A stretch of 45,277 nt of DNA from Nostocales cyanobacterium LEGE 11386 (GCA_015207155.1 JADEXK010000051.1:1-45277), one strand, 5' to 3'. Shown: positions 24,535 through 34,129, counted from the stretch's first letter. Notes: generated by a model from the letters alone, not told the origin. Numbers and translations are program-made.

Positions 24535-24919
24535 CTCAGGTGTACACACAAGAAATTTCTCGTCGGTAAAAACCCAGATTATTTGCTCCACTTCGCTCCA
24601 CTGAGAATGACATAATATACCCTCTGGAACTTTTCAAAAATTCTCTAATGTGCAGTAATATAAATAGTTTTTTGTTTTAATAAAACCTTTATTAAATCGT
24701 CTCAATGATTGAATAAAAATTATTAACAAAATATATTAGCTATACAAATTAGCTTTAAAAATGCATATAAAGTGTTAATATTTATAGATAAACATGAGTG
24801 AATTATCTTACTCAATGTTACCAAAAATACGGAATTAATCCAAGATTTCACTTTTTTTAGTATCAAACTAATAAATCACAAAATTTACAGTTGAGCAATA
24901 GCCTAAAGATATAAATTCA
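24535..24919. other. AT-rich intergenic region
   Basis: This gap lies between cobM and the hybrid kinase. A GCTCCACTTCGCTCCACTGAG short repeat occurs near 24580-24605. The rest is AT-rich and should contain the kinase promoter. No gene or clear terminator is seen. Confidence 0.5.
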
Positions 24920-27900
24920 ATGTTAAATCGTTTGAAGATGGGAACCAAAATCGGCGCAGGTTTTGCCATAAGTTTGGTAATTATCGCGACGATTGGTTTA
25001 ATCTCTTATCAAAGCACTAATGAACTAATTGCCACTTCGCAAGCAGAAAAACATACCTATCAGGTGCTAAGTCAGCTGGAAGCACTTGGATCGCAACTGA
25101 TATATGCTGAGACGGGACAACGGGGTTATGTCATTACTGGAGAACAGCGCTATCTCGAACCTTATAAAGCTACCTTGAGAGTGCTGGCTCAAACAGTTGA
25201 AGAACTGAAAAGATTAACAGCAGATAATCCTCAACAGCAGCGTCGGCTTAATAGGTTGCAGCCATTGATCAGCGAGAGAATGGCTGTGATGCAACAAGTA
25301 ATTAATCTGCGACAAAGCCAAGGCTGGGAAGCTGCTCAAAAAGCTGTCCTGACAGACGAGGGCAAGCAACTAAGGGATAAAATCCAGAATATTATCCAGG
25401 AAATGGAAGACGAGGAGAATGTACTGCTAAAGCAGCGCTCTGAACAGGCACAAGTAGCAGCAGGGCGAACTATTAACAGCATTACTTATAGCATTCCCCT
25501 AGTTTCTCTGATCCTCGTTTTAGTGGGATTCCTATTGACCCGACATATCTCCACACCACTAAAACAATTTTCTGATACGGCGGAAAATATTGCCGATGGT
25601 AATTTATCGGTAAGCTTACCAAACAGCGATCGCCAGGATGAAATAGGCGTGCTAACGCGAACTTTCAATCAGATGATTGCTAATCTGCAAAATGTTACTA
25701 AAAAAAATGACGAGCAAAATTGGTTTAATTCTCATTTAGCTGAGTTTACTCAGATGCTTCAGGGACAGCGCCATCTCAAAAATGTGTCTCAAATGATCTT
25801 GTCGAATCTGGCCCCATTAATTGGGGCACAGCAAGGCGTATTCTATTTAATGGACTCGACTGACGGCCAGCCCATACTAAAACTTTTAAGTAGTTATGCT
25901 TATCAAGAACGTAAACACCTAGCAAATCGGTTTCGCTTAGGTGAGGGATTGGTGGGACAATGCGCCCTCGAAAAACAAAGAATTCTTTTAACTGAAGTAC
26001 CAAGCAACTACATCCGCATTCATTCTGGTTTAGGCGAAGCTGTACCATTAAATCTCATTGTGTTGCCTATCCTATTTGAGAACGAGGTAACCGCCGTGAT
26101 TGAACTTGCATCTTTGCAGAACTTTAGCAATCTGCATTTGCAATTTTTAGAACAATTCAGTGAAATCATCGGCGTATTTTTGAATAATATTGCTGCCAAT
26201 GAACAAACTCAGCAGTTACTAGAAGAATCTCAGGCTTTAACAGAAGAACTCAAACAAAGCAATCAACTTTTAGAACAGCAGACACACGAATTAGAAGCAT
26301 CACAATTACTGCTGAAGCAGCAACAAGAGGAATTGAAGCAGTCTAACGAAGAATTACAGCAGCTAAATGAAGAATTAGAAGAAAAAGCGGAATTGTTAGA
26401 GGTGCAAAATCGGGAAGTTGCCCGGAAAAATCAGGAGGTTGAGCGAGCGAGGCAATCTTTGGAAGAAAAAGCAGAACAATTGGCTTTGTCTTCCAAATAT
26501 AAATCAGAATTCTTGGCGAATATGTCCCATGAATTGCGAACGCCACTCAATAGCTTGTTAATTTTAGCCAGACTGCTGGCAGATAATTCTGAGGGTCATT
26601 TGACAGACAAGCAAGTAGAGTACAGCCAAACAATCTACTCTGCTGGGACAGATTTGCTGGAGTTAATCAATGACATTTTAGATTTGGCAAAAATTGAGTC
26701 AGGAAGTCTTTCCGTAGACATTGAGCAAATCACCTTCGCAGACTTGCAGGCATCACTAAAGCGGACTTTCAGTCAAATTGCCCAGGATAAAGAACTCAGT
26801 TTTACAACTGAACTAGATGACAAGTTGCCAGATGCCATTTATAACGACTCCAAACGCTTGCAGCAAATACTCAAAAATCTGTTGGCTAATGCTTTTAAGT
26901 TCACCGAACAGGGAGGAGTAAAATTCCAAATTGGCATGGCTGAAGATACCGATCAAAACGGTAGTCCCATGATTGCTTTTACAGTCACCGATACAGGTAT
27001 TGGGATTCCCGTTGAGAAACAGAAAATTATTTTTGAAGCATTTCAGCAAGCAGACGGAACTACTAGCCGTAAATATGGGGGAACTGGCTTAGGCTTGTCC
27101 ATCAGCCGCGAGTTAGCTCAATTGTTGGGTGGGAGAATTGAATTATTCAGCCAAGCAGGACAGGGAAGTACTTTTACTCTCTACCTACCGCAGACTTACA
27201 CTGGCAATCAACAAACAGTTGTTCAAGAACAAACCAAAATAGCAGAAATTCCCTCCTTACCCACCACTCCCCTAGCAAAGTTACCCCCCGCTTACTCTAA
27301 TGACATCCCCGACGATCGCGAAAAAATTCAACCAGGCGATCGCGTCTTGCTGATTGTCGAAGATGATGAGAAATTCGCCCGCATCTTCCTAGAAATCGCC
27401 CGTCAGCAGGGTTTTAAAGTCATCATCGCCCTACAAAGCAAACAAGGTTTAGCTCTAGCACAACAGTTTAAACCCGATGCCATTACCCTAGATATCCATA
27501 TGCCAGATATGGACGGTTGGACAATGCTGGATCGTCTCAAGCGCGATCCCGAAACCAGACACATTCCCGTCCATATCCTGTCTGTGGACGACAGAGAGCA
27601 ACGGGGGTTACAGCTAGGAGCAATTACTTACCTACAAAAACCCATATCTCCAGAAGAGATCAATCAAGCATTGACCGAAATTAAAGGCTTTATTGAGCGT
27701 AAGGTGAAAAATCTGCTGATCATAGAAGATGACCCCGTACAAGCCCAAAGTATTATTGAATTGATCGGTAATAGTGATGTCCAAAGTACAGCAGTGAATA
27801 CAGGAGCCGAAGCACTAGCAATTTTGCAATCACAGCGATTTGACTGTATGGTGCTGGATTTAGGCTTACCTGATATGAGTGGTTTAGAACTGATTGAGCA

Positions 27901-28510
27901 AATTAAGCAACAATCTAGCCTCTTGAAACTGCCAATCATCGTTTACACTGGCAAAGAATTAACCAGGCAAGAAGACACCCAACTCAGACGACTAGCAGAA
28001 ACAATCATCATCAAAAATGTGCGATCGCCTGAGCGTTTACTCGATGAAACTGCTTTATTCCTCCATCGAGTACAAGCAAATTTACCCCAACCGAAGCGCC
28101 AGATACTAGAGCAACTGCGGCAAACAGATCCGGTGCTAGCGCATCGAAAAATTTTAATTGTGGATGATGACTTGCGAAATATCTTTGCTATTACCAGCTT
28201 CTTAGAAAGCTATCAAATGGAAGTATTATTTGCCGAAAATGGCAGAGATGGCATTGAAATACTCCAAGCGAACCCCGACATTAATGCTGTGTTAATGGAT
28301 ATCATGATGCCAGAAATGGATGGTTATGAAACCACCCGTGCCATCCGCCAGCAAGAGCAATTCCGCTCATTACCAATTATTGCTTTAACAGCTAAAGCCA
28401 TGTCAGGCGATCGCGAAAAGTGCATTCAAGCAGGCGCTTCTGACTACATCAGCAAACCTGTAGATACTGAGCAACTACTTTCGCTGCTCAGGGTTTGGCT
28501 GTATCGGTAA
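24920..28510 (+). CDS. CHASE3-HAMP-GAF hybrid histidine kinase with three receivers
   Basis: A 1196-aa membrane signal-integration protein. TM1 is at about 10-30, a CHASE3-type sensor at 35-180 (with the family's QRGYVITGEQRYL), TM2 at about 190-208, HAMP at 208-260, and GAF at about 275-425. A long coiled coil (430-525) leads to the H-box (ANMSHELRTPLN, His537) and a complete ATPase domain (about 640-760). Three receivers follow, with phospho-Asp motifs TLDIHMPDMDG, VLDLGLPDMSG and LMDIMMPEMDG. The third has a full SALTAKAMSGD/SKPV context. Such kinases relay phosphate through internal receivers to a separate Hpt protein or regulator, none of which is adjacent. The stimulus is not known. The convergent neighbour ends 15 bp away. 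Confidence 0.94.
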   Translation: MLNRLKMGTKIGAGFAISLVIIATIGLISYQSTNELIATSQAEKHTYQVLSQLEALGSQLIYAETGQRGYVITGEQRYLEPYKATLRVLAQTVEELKRLTADNPQQQRRLNRLQPLISERMAVMQQVINLRQSQGWEAAQKAVLTDEGKQLRDKIQNIIQEMEDEENVLLKQRSEQAQVAAGRTINSITYSIPLVSLILVLVGFLLTRHISTPLKQFSDTAENIADGNLSVSLPNSDRQDEIGVLTRTFNQMIANLQNVTKKNDEQNWFNSHLAEFTQMLQGQRHLKNVSQMILSNLAPLIGAQQGVFYLMDSTDGQPILKLLSSYAYQERKHLANRFRLGEGLVGQCALEKQRILLTEVPSNYIRIHSGLGEAVPLNLIVLPILFENEVTAVIELASLQNFSNLHLQFLEQFSEIIGVFLNNIAANEQTQQLLEESQALTEELKQSNQLLEQQTHELEASQLLLKQQQEELKQSNEELQQLNEELEEKAELLEVQNREVARKNQEVERARQSLEEKAEQLALSSKYKSEFLANMSHELRTPLNSLLILARLLADNSEGHLTDKQVEYSQTIYSAGTDLLELINDILDLAKIESGSLSVDIEQITFADLQASLKRTFSQIAQDKELSFTTELDDKLPDAIYNDSKRLQQILKNLLANAFKFTEQGGVKFQIGMAEDTDQNGSPMIAFTVTDTGIGIPVEKQKIIFEAFQQADGTTSRKYGGTGLGLSISRELAQLLGGRIELFSQAGQGSTFTLYLPQTYTGNQQTVVQEQTKIAEIPSLPTTPLAKLPPAYSNDIPDDREKIQPGDRVLLIVEDDEKFARIFLEIARQQGFKVIIALQSKQGLALAQQFKPDAITLDIHMPDMDGWTMLDRLKRDPETRHIPVHILSVDDREQRGLQLGAITYLQKPISPEEINQALTEIKGFIERKVKNLLIIEDDPVQAQSIIELIGNSDVQSTAVNTGAEALAILQSQRFDCMVLDLGLPDMSGLELIEQIKQQSSLLKLPIIVYTGKELTRQEDTQLRRLAETIIIKNVRSPERLLDETALFLHRVQANLPQPKRQILEQLRQTDPVLAHRKILIVDDDLRNIFAITSFLESYQMEVLFAENGRDGIEILQANPDINAVLMDIMMPEMDGYETTRAIRQQEQFRSLPIIALTAKAMSGDREKCIQAGASDYISKPVDTEQLLSLLRVWLYR

Positions 28511-28525
28511 TTGGGACTTTTACAA

Positions 28526-30031
28526 TTAATGCTGCGGCAAATCTTTCACAGCCGGGCCATGCAGCACTGTACCGTCATAGCTGAAACGAGAACCATGACA
28601 GGGACAGTCCCAACTCTTCTCGGCACTATTCCAAGCCACAATACAACCTAAGTGCGGACAAACAGCGCTAACCGCGTGAATTTCTCCTTGTTCATCTCGA
28701 TAGGCGGCTGTTTGCTTACCGTTAATTGTGACCAATTTTCCTTCACCATTTACCACATCGTCCACAGAATTACCCCATCCTTGGAGGCGATCGCTCACCC
28801 AACGTGTTCCCACATCTAGGTTTTGCTTAATTCCTTCTGTGGTTACAAACGGCGTGGCGCGGGTAGCATCATATAACTCAGTCCCAGGATTTTTGATGCC
28901 CAAAATCTGGTCTGCTAGCAGCATTCCCGACATCGTGCCTTTTGTCATCCCCCAAAGGCTAAACCCAGTTGCTACATAAATATGCGGGTTAAACGGAGTC
29001 AAATTACCAATGTAGGGTAACTGATCAAAGGAAACCATGTCTTGGGTTGACCAACGATATGCAAAAGATTCAATCCCAAATCGAGAGCGGGCAAATTCTT
29101 CTAAATCCAAGTATTTTTCTTCAGTATCAGTCACAGTCCCAACTTTATGTCCGCCGCCACCCACAAGTAGCAGCAAACCATCTGCGTGCGGCGTAGTGCG
29201 AATTGAATAGTATTTTTCACCAATCCCAATAAACATCCCCTCTGGTGCTAGCGATCGCTCGATTTGTGCCCCAATAATGTAAGAACGTTGAGGATAAGTT
29301 TTGGCAAAGAATAAGCCTTGGTCGAGGATGGGCAGATTGGTAGCTACAATCACATCTTTGGCTTTAATAGTTCCCTTGTCTGTGATCACTTGACAAATTT
29401 TATCTTCTTCTACCTTCAGCACTCGTGTGTTTTCAAATACATGGCTACCTTCACCAGGGATGCGATTGACGAGGTGCAACAAGTATTTGCGTGAATGAAA
29501 TTGAGCTTGGTTGTCAAATTTGATTGCGCCAGCAACAGGAAAAGGCAACGAAGTTTCACTGACAAAAGAGGCAGGTAATCCCAGTTTAGTAGCAGCCTCC
29601 ACCTCTTGTTGAATCCGACTTAGTTGCTCTGGAGATTCTGTAAAAGTATAGGCACTCCGGCGGCTAAAGTCACAATCTATTTGCTCTTCCTCAACGAAAG
29701 CTGCTACACGCTCTATTGCGGCTTGGTTGGAATTTGCGTAAATCTGCGCCTTATCTTCACCAAATTTGGCAATGAGATCAGCATAAATTAATTGGTGTAG
29801 AGAAGTAACTTTGGCAGTTGTATGACCGCTTACACCTGTAGATATCTGCTTTGACTCAATGAGCGCTACAGTTTTGCCAGCACGTTTTAACAGTGTGGCA
29901 GCAGTTATGCCCACAATACCCGCTCCTGCGATCGCCACATCTACTGTGACATCATGCGTTGGCGATGGAAAGTGAGTTTCCGGCGTTGAGTCAATCCAAA
30001 AAGAAATGGGTTTTCCAGGTATATAAGTCAT
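28526..30031 (-). CDS. FAD-dependent oxidoreductase with C-terminal Rieske domain
   Basis: A 501-aa fusion. An N-terminal DAO-type FAD-binding fold (AIAGAGIVGITAATLLKRAG, about 31-50) covers about 400 residues. A C-terminal Rieske [2Fe-2S] domain follows, with CPHLGC and CPCHGS giving the two Cys-His pairs. It should shuttle electrons from an amine- or alcohol-type substrate at FAD to or from the iron-sulfur centre; the substrate is unknown. No signal peptide is visible. The ATG at 30031 agrees with the fold's start. It is convergent with the hybrid kinase and divergent from cheR, so it is its own transcription unit. Confidence 0.92.
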   Translation of the reverse strand: MTYIPGKPISFWIDSTPETHFPSPTHDVTVDVAIAGAGIVGITAATLLKRAGKTVALIESKQISTGVSGHTTAKVTSLHQLIYADLIAKFGEDKAQIYANSNQAAIERVAAFVEEEQIDCDFSRRSAYTFTESPEQLSRIQQEVEAATKLGLPASFVSETSLPFPVAGAIKFDNQAQFHSRKYLLHLVNRIPGEGSHVFENTRVLKVEEDKICQVITDKGTIKAKDVIVATNLPILDQGLFFAKTYPQRSYIIGAQIERSLAPEGMFIGIGEKYYSIRTTPHADGLLLLVGGGGHKVGTVTDTEEKYLDLEEFARSRFGIESFAYRWSTQDMVSFDQLPYIGNLTPFNPHIYVATGFSLWGMTKGTMSGMLLADQILGIKNPGTELYDATRATPFVTTEGIKQNLDVGTRWVSDRLQGWGNSVDDVVNGEGKLVTINGKQTAAYRDEQGEIHAVSAVCPHLGCIVAWNSAEKSWDCPCHGSRFSYDGTVLHGPAVKDLPQH

Positions 30032-30255
30032 GGTTATATAGAGAGAGTTTTACTTTATCTGTGACTTTATTTGGCAAAGATACTACTCCAGATAAAGTAT
30101 TTTCCTCACTAAGTTAGACGATTTATCAATTTCAAAAAACTATCTATGGGATAATAGGTATTTACCCCTTGAAGGATATTTATTTGGGTCGTGAGATGGA
30201 AAAATCAAAATATTTAATATTTGTTTAAAGGCTCATTAAATTAGGTATAAATAAG

Positions 30256-31086
30256 ATGATTCTGCCCAAACCTACTTTGGAGGATATCGAAATCCAGTTG
30301 CTCTTACAGGGGATGTACCAGTACTATGGTTATGATTTCCGCAATTATGCTCTTTCTTCTCTCAAGCGCCGCATTCGGAACTTTATGCACTTAGAGGGGT
30401 TAAGCAATATTTCCGCATTGCAAGAGCGCTTATTTCACGATCGCACCTGTTTAGAAAGATTTTTGTTGAGTGTGACGGTGAATGTCACATCCATGTTTCG
30501 CGACCCTAGTTTTTATCTCGCCTTCAGAAATCAAGTAATCCCAATGTTGCGTACCTATCCTTTTATTCGCATTTGGCACGCTGGATGTTCGAGTGGTGAA
30601 GAAGTTTACTCCATGGCGATTTTATTACAAGAAGAAAACCTTTACCACCGTTGCCGGATATATGCCACCGACACAAACGAGAAGGTACTAAAAAACGCCA
30701 AGAGCGGCATTTTTCCTCTGCGAATGATGCAAGAATATACTCAGCTTTACCTGAAATCAGGCGGTAAACAATCTTTTTCAAAATACTACACTGCGGCTTA
30801 TGATAATGCCATATTTCAAGCCTCCCTAAAAGAAAATATTATTTTCGCCCAGCATAATTTGGTAACTGACAGTTCTTTTAATGAATTTAATGTCATACTT
30901 TGTCGAAACGTTCTAATATATTTTAATCAGATACTTCAAAAGCAAGTACATGAACTATTTTATAACAGTTTATGCACCTTTGGCATCTTAGGTTTAGGTC
31001 GGCAAGAATCGATCAAATTCACTGCCTATGAAGATTATTATGATGAAATCGCCAATGGTGAGAAGCTTTACCGGAGGCTAAATTAA
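30256..31086 (+). CDS. cheR: CheR-type protein-glutamate methyltransferase
   Basis: A 276-aa SAM-dependent enzyme. An N-terminal helical CheR domain (about 1-70) and a methyltransferase core follow, with IRIWHAGCSSGEEVYSMAILL (SAM site), IYATDTNEKVLKNAKSGIFP and NVILCRNVLIYFN. It would methylate Glu residues of chemoreceptor-like proteins, but no receptor gene is in the window. Its stop overlaps the start of cheB (TAATG), so they are coupled. With the REC-PAS kinase gene downstream this forms a small signalling operon. The start ATG has no strong Shine-Dalgarno sequence. Confidence 0.92.
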   Translation: MILPKPTLEDIEIQLLLQGMYQYYGYDFRNYALSSLKRRIRNFMHLEGLSNISALQERLFHDRTCLERFLLSVTVNVTSMFRDPSFYLAFRNQVIPMLRTYPFIRIWHAGCSSGEEVYSMAILLQEENLYHRCRIYATDTNEKVLKNAKSGIFPLRMMQEYTQLYLKSGGKQSFSKYYTAAYDNAIFQASLKENIIFAQHNLVTDSSFNEFNVILCRNVLIYFNQILQKQVHELFYNSLCTFGILGLGRQESIKFTAYEDYYDEIANGEKLYRRLN

Positions 31087-31664
31087 TGTCTTTTAAAATT
31101 GTGCTGATTGGGACTTCTTTAGGGGGATTATCAGCACTCAAGATTATCCTAGGAAATTTACCAGCAGACTTTTTGGTACCAATTGTAATTGTGCAACACC
31201 GCCACAAAAACTCGGACAACACACTGGAGGGATTATTACAAGAACAATCATGTTTGCCAATTAAAGAAGTTGAAGATAAAGATAAAATACTACCAGGACA
31301 TGTCTACCTAGCTCCAGCAGATTATCATCTATTAATTGAACCAGGTTATTTTGCTCTCTCTACAGATGAGCCTGTTTCCTATGCTCGACCATCAATTGAT
31401 GTACTGTTTGAATCGGCTGCTGATATTTATGCTGAACAAGTCATTGGTGTTATATTGACAGGGGCAAATCACGATGGCGCGCAAGGTCTGAAAAAAGTAA
31501 AAGAGCGGGGAGGAATTACTATTGTGCAGAAACCAACCACAGCTGAAAGCTCGATCATGCCACAAGCAGCAATTTCTGCTGTCACAGTAGATGGGATTTT
31601 GTCACTTGCGGAAATTGCCAACATGCTGAAAGTGCTGAGTGCTTCTGAGAGTGCTGAGTGCTGA
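31086..31664 (+). CDS. cheB: CheB-type methylesterase domain without receiver
   Basis: A 192-aa stand-alone CheB catalytic domain. The nucleophile site is GTSLGGLSALKII (Ser near residue 10), His is in VQHRHKNSD, and Asp in LTGANHDGAQGLKKVKERGG. The N-terminal receiver normally fused in CheB is absent, so activity would not be controlled by direct phosphorylation of this chain. It is translationally coupled to cheR. The last residues (KVLSASESAEC, then TGA) are encoded by TGAGTGC heptamers, so a repeat array has replaced or extended the C-terminus. Confidence 0.9.
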   Translation: MSFKIVLIGTSLGGLSALKIILGNLPADFLVPIVIVQHRHKNSDNTLEGLLQEQSCLPIKEVEDKDKILPGHVYLAPADYHLLIEPGYFALSTDEPVSYARPSIDVLFESAADIYAEQVIGVILTGANHDGAQGLKKVKERGGITIVQKPTTAESSIMPQAAISAVTVDGILSLAEIANMLKVLSASESAEC

Positions 31665-31680
31665 GTGCTGAGTGCTGAGT
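31628..31680. repeat. TGAGTGC heptamer array overlapping the cheB 3' end
   Basis: AAAGTGCTGAGTGCT, a short interruption (TCTGAGAG), then four TGAGTGC-type units. It provides the cheB stop codon and C-terminal tail. Confidence 0.85.
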
Positions 31681-31743
31681 AAATTTTCTACAACAAGCAT
31701 TAATTGCTTGTAGCTTGCAAGTAGAAAGGGTCTGGCGTGTCAT

Positions 31744-31780
31744 AATAATTCAAGCAATCCGCTTTTGAAAGGATTGAAAC
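31744..31780 (+). repeat. Solitary CRISPR-repeat-like sequence
   Basis: CAAGCAATCCGCTTTTGAAA is followed by GGATTGAAAC. AATCC (31756-31760) pairs with GGATT (31771-31775), and the end is ATTGAAAC, the same handle as the array at 3397-4582. The body differs from that array's repeat, and no second copy or spacer is seen. It ends 15 bp before the kinase start codon. It could be a remnant of another array or a hairpin in the leader. Confidence 0.45.
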
Positions 31781-31795
31781 CAAGCATTTATCGAA

Positions 31796-33532
31796 ATGAA
31801 CTTCATGCAGGCGGAACCAAAAGTCAACATCCTCTTGGTGGATGATAAGTTGGAAAATTTACTGGCACTAGAGGCAATATTGGAGAGACTAGGAGCCAAA
31901 CTAGTCAAAGCTACTTCTGGAGAGGAAGCTTTAAGATCTTTATTGCATCAAGACTTTGCAGTAATTTTGCTGGATGTGCAAATGCCAGGGATCGATGGCT
32001 TTGAAACTGCTACCCTAATTCGCAGTCGGGGGCGATCGCGCCACACTCCGATTATCTTTCTCACCGCCTTTAGCAGTAGCAACCAAATGCTGTTCAAAGG
32101 TTATGCCTTGGGTGCAGTTGATTATCTACTCAAGCCCATAGATACTAATATATTGACATCTAAAGTTACAGTATTTATCGAATTATTTAAGAAAACACAA
32201 GCAATCGAGCAACAGGCAGCTCAACTTACAGCCATCAATGCTGAACTGAGGCAAAGTGAAGAGCGGTTTCGTTCGCTGAGTACTTGTTCACCAATTGGCA
32301 TATTTGAGACCGATACTCAAGGGCGCTGTAAGTATACTAATCCTTGCTATCAGGAAATTTGTGGTTGGAGTTTGGCAGAAAGTTTAGAAAACTCGTGGCT
32401 GGAATGTGTACATCCAGAAGATCAAGAACGAGCGATCGCTAGTTGGTCTGCTTATATTCATGAAGGACGCGAATATTCAACAGAATTTCGGTTTAAAAAT
32501 ACTGATGATAGTCCTCGTTGGGTTCAGGTTCGCTCATCACCAATGCTTTCTAGTCAAGGTGAATTACTAGGCTATGTAGGTACTCTCGAAGATATCACTG
32601 AACGCAAGCAAGCCGAAGAAGTCCGCGCCCAAGTAATTCGAGAACAAACGGCTAGACAGGAAGCAGAAGCCGCAAACCGCATGAAAGATGAGTTTCTGGC
32701 GGTGCTTTCCCATGAACTCCGCACACCCTTAACTTCAATGTTGGGCTGGTCAAAAATCCTCCGCGCTAAGAAACTTGACGAACAAGCTACTACTCGCGCC
32801 CTAGATGCGATTGAGCGCAATGCCACCTCACAAATGAAACTGATTGAGGATATCTTGGATGTATCACGGATTATTCGCGGTCAGCTACGCCTACATTTAA
32901 GCGTTGTCAATCTTATTTCTGTAATTGAGGCAGCCTTAGAAGCAGTGCGACCTCTAGCAGAGACAAAAAATATTGAATTAAACACTAACCTCGATACTAC
33001 CCTAGGATCAGTGTGTGGTGATCCAGCCCGTTTACAACAAATTGTCTGGAATTTACTAACTAACGCCATTAAGTTCACCCATGCGGGTGGTAGGGTAGAA
33101 GTCCGGCTAGAAATCATAGAACTACAAGCAGCAGAACAACTATTTCCCCACGAGGAAGTTAAGCTTTCCTCTACCTCTACTCCCTTACAGTTTTCTAAAT
33201 CTTCCTATGCCCAAATCCAAGTAATTGATACGGGCATTGGCATTGCCCCAGAATTCTTGCCCAAAGTCTTTGATCGCTTCCGGCAGGCAGATAGTACCAC
33301 CACGCGATCGCATGGTGGGTTAGGTTTAGGACTGTCCATCGTCCGTCATCTAGTGGAATTACACGGCGGCATAATTTCCGCAGAAAGTTCAGGAAAAGAA
33401 CAGGGATCGACCTTTACTGTAAAACTCCCTCTGATGCAAGACAACAGCAATATCAAAAACGGTAAAGAAATAGAGCCAATGAAAGAGGGGATAGGGGACA
33501 GGTTACAGGGGATAGGGGAAGTAGGAGTATAA
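31796..33532 (+). CDS. REC-PAS histidine kinase
   Basis: A 578-aa soluble kinase. A receiver at about 10-130 (phospho-Asp60 in ILLDVQMPGIDG, Lys in YLLKPID) is followed by a PAS/PAC domain at 155-270 (ending GTLEDITERKQ). The H-box LAVLSHELRTPLTS has His306, and the ATPase domain has LTNAIKFTHAGG, DTGIGIAPEF and GGLGLGLSIV. There is no membrane segment, so the signal is cytoplasmic. Input at the receiver could come from another kinase. The C-terminal MKEGIGDRLQGIGEVGV is encoded by GGGATAG-type repeats and is probably an addition. The start ATG (31796) or the in-frame ATG at 31805 are both possible. It lies downstream of cheR-cheB. Confidence 0.9.
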   Translation: MNFMQAEPKVNILLVDDKLENLLALEAILERLGAKLVKATSGEEALRSLLHQDFAVILLDVQMPGIDGFETATLIRSRGRSRHTPIIFLTAFSSSNQMLFKGYALGAVDYLLKPIDTNILTSKVTVFIELFKKTQAIEQQAAQLTAINAELRQSEERFRSLSTCSPIGIFETDTQGRCKYTNPCYQEICGWSLAESLENSWLECVHPEDQERAIASWSAYIHEGREYSTEFRFKNTDDSPRWVQVRSSPMLSSQGELLGYVGTLEDITERKQAEEVRAQVIREQTARQEAEAANRMKDEFLAVLSHELRTPLTSMLGWSKILRAKKLDEQATTRALDAIERNATSQMKLIEDILDVSRIIRGQLRLHLSVVNLISVIEAALEAVRPLAETKNIELNTNLDTTLGSVCGDPARLQQIVWNLLTNAIKFTHAGGRVEVRLEIIELQAAEQLFPHEEVKLSSTSTPLQFSKSSYAQIQVIDTGIGIAPEFLPKVFDRFRQADSTTTRSHGGLGLGLSIVRHLVELHGGIISAESSGKEQGSTFTVKLPLMQDNSNIKNGKEIEPMKEGIGDRLQGIGEVGV

Positions 33533-33755
33533 ATTTTTACTCCTCACTCAGCAACGCCAGATGCTCCACTACAGCACTGCGCGCATCCTGCGGCGGGGAG
33601 ACCCCCACGTACCCGTCACTGGCTCCACCCTGCGGGATACAGCACTCCCCTTTGACTTCGCTTAGGGCAAGCGCACTCAGCACTCAGCACTCAGCACTCA
33701 GCACTCAGCACTCAGCACTTTCAGAAGCACTCAGCACTCAGCACTCAGCACTCTA
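33533..33755. repeat. Stacked repeats between the kinase and rexT genes
   Basis: A nested palindromic block (about 33550-33640, with GCGCGCATCCTGCGGCGGG) is followed by AGCACTCCCCTTTGACTTCG and then GCACTCA heptamers to about 33752. The 3' part includes the rexT stop. A diverged direct copy of the AGCACTCCCC-CGACTTCGCT-GCGCACTCAG segment lies at 34675-34714, on the other side of rexT-trxA. Confidence 0.85.
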
Positions 33756-34069
33756 TCTTGCTGCAATGGTTGCGCCGACTGCAAGACTGCATCCAGTAAC
33801 CCTGGAAACAGCGCCTCTAAATCTTCCCGCCGCAATCTATTAATGTGTTGTGTGCCTTCTTTATGAGTCAAGACTACTCCCGACTCTCGTAAAATTTTGA
33901 AGTGATTAGACATAGTTGACTTGGCGATCGCAAAATCAAATCCAGCACAGCATTGCTCCCCTTGGGTTGCCAGCAATCTCACAATCTCTAGCCGCACTGG
34001 GTCGCCCAACGCATACAGCACTCCCGGTAAAGAAATGTCTTTTCGGTCTGGATGATATAAGAATCTCAT
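33731..34069 (-). CDS. rexT: RexT-like redox-sensing ArsR-family repressor
   Basis: A 112-aa winged-helix regulator. The HTH is IAKSTMSNHFKILRESGV. Two adjacent cysteines (GEQCCAG, Cys40-Cys41) match the vicinal pair that forms the peroxide-sensing disulfide in Anabaena RexT, the repressor of thioredoxin A2. It is divergent from a thioredoxin gene, the arrangement known for RexT. Length is close to the family's. The C-terminal residues (VLSAEC, then TGA) come from a TGAGTGC array, as for cheB. The start ATG at 34069 is clear. An inverted repeat in the shared promoter region is the likely operator. On oxidation, repression of trxA and probably of its own gene should be relieved. Confidence 0.9.
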   Translation of the reverse strand: MRFLYHPDRKDISLPGVLYALGDPVRLEIVRLLATQGEQCCAGFDFAIAKSTMSNHFKILRESGVVLTHKEGTQHINRLRREDLEALFPGLLDAVLQSAQPLQQDRVLSAEC

Positions 34070-34100
34070 AGTTGCATTATCTCTTAAAATGGCGTATATT

Positions 34101-34129
34101 TTATTTGTTCGAGATTATCGAATAATTGA
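34101..34129. promoter_or_regulatory. Candidate RexT operator between rexT and trxA
   Basis: TTCGA (34108-34112) and TCGAA (34118-34122) form an inverted repeat around GATTA, with partial symmetry continuing outward to TTATTT on one side and TAATTGA on the other. It lies in the 80-bp gap between the divergent genes, 27 bp before the trxA start. ArsR-family dimers bind such palindromes. Confidence 0.5.

Noticed and set aside
33652..33843. Plus-strand 63-codon frame
   Set aside because: Heptamer-coded LSTQHSALSTQHSAL repeats running antisense into rexT; no protein-like sequence.
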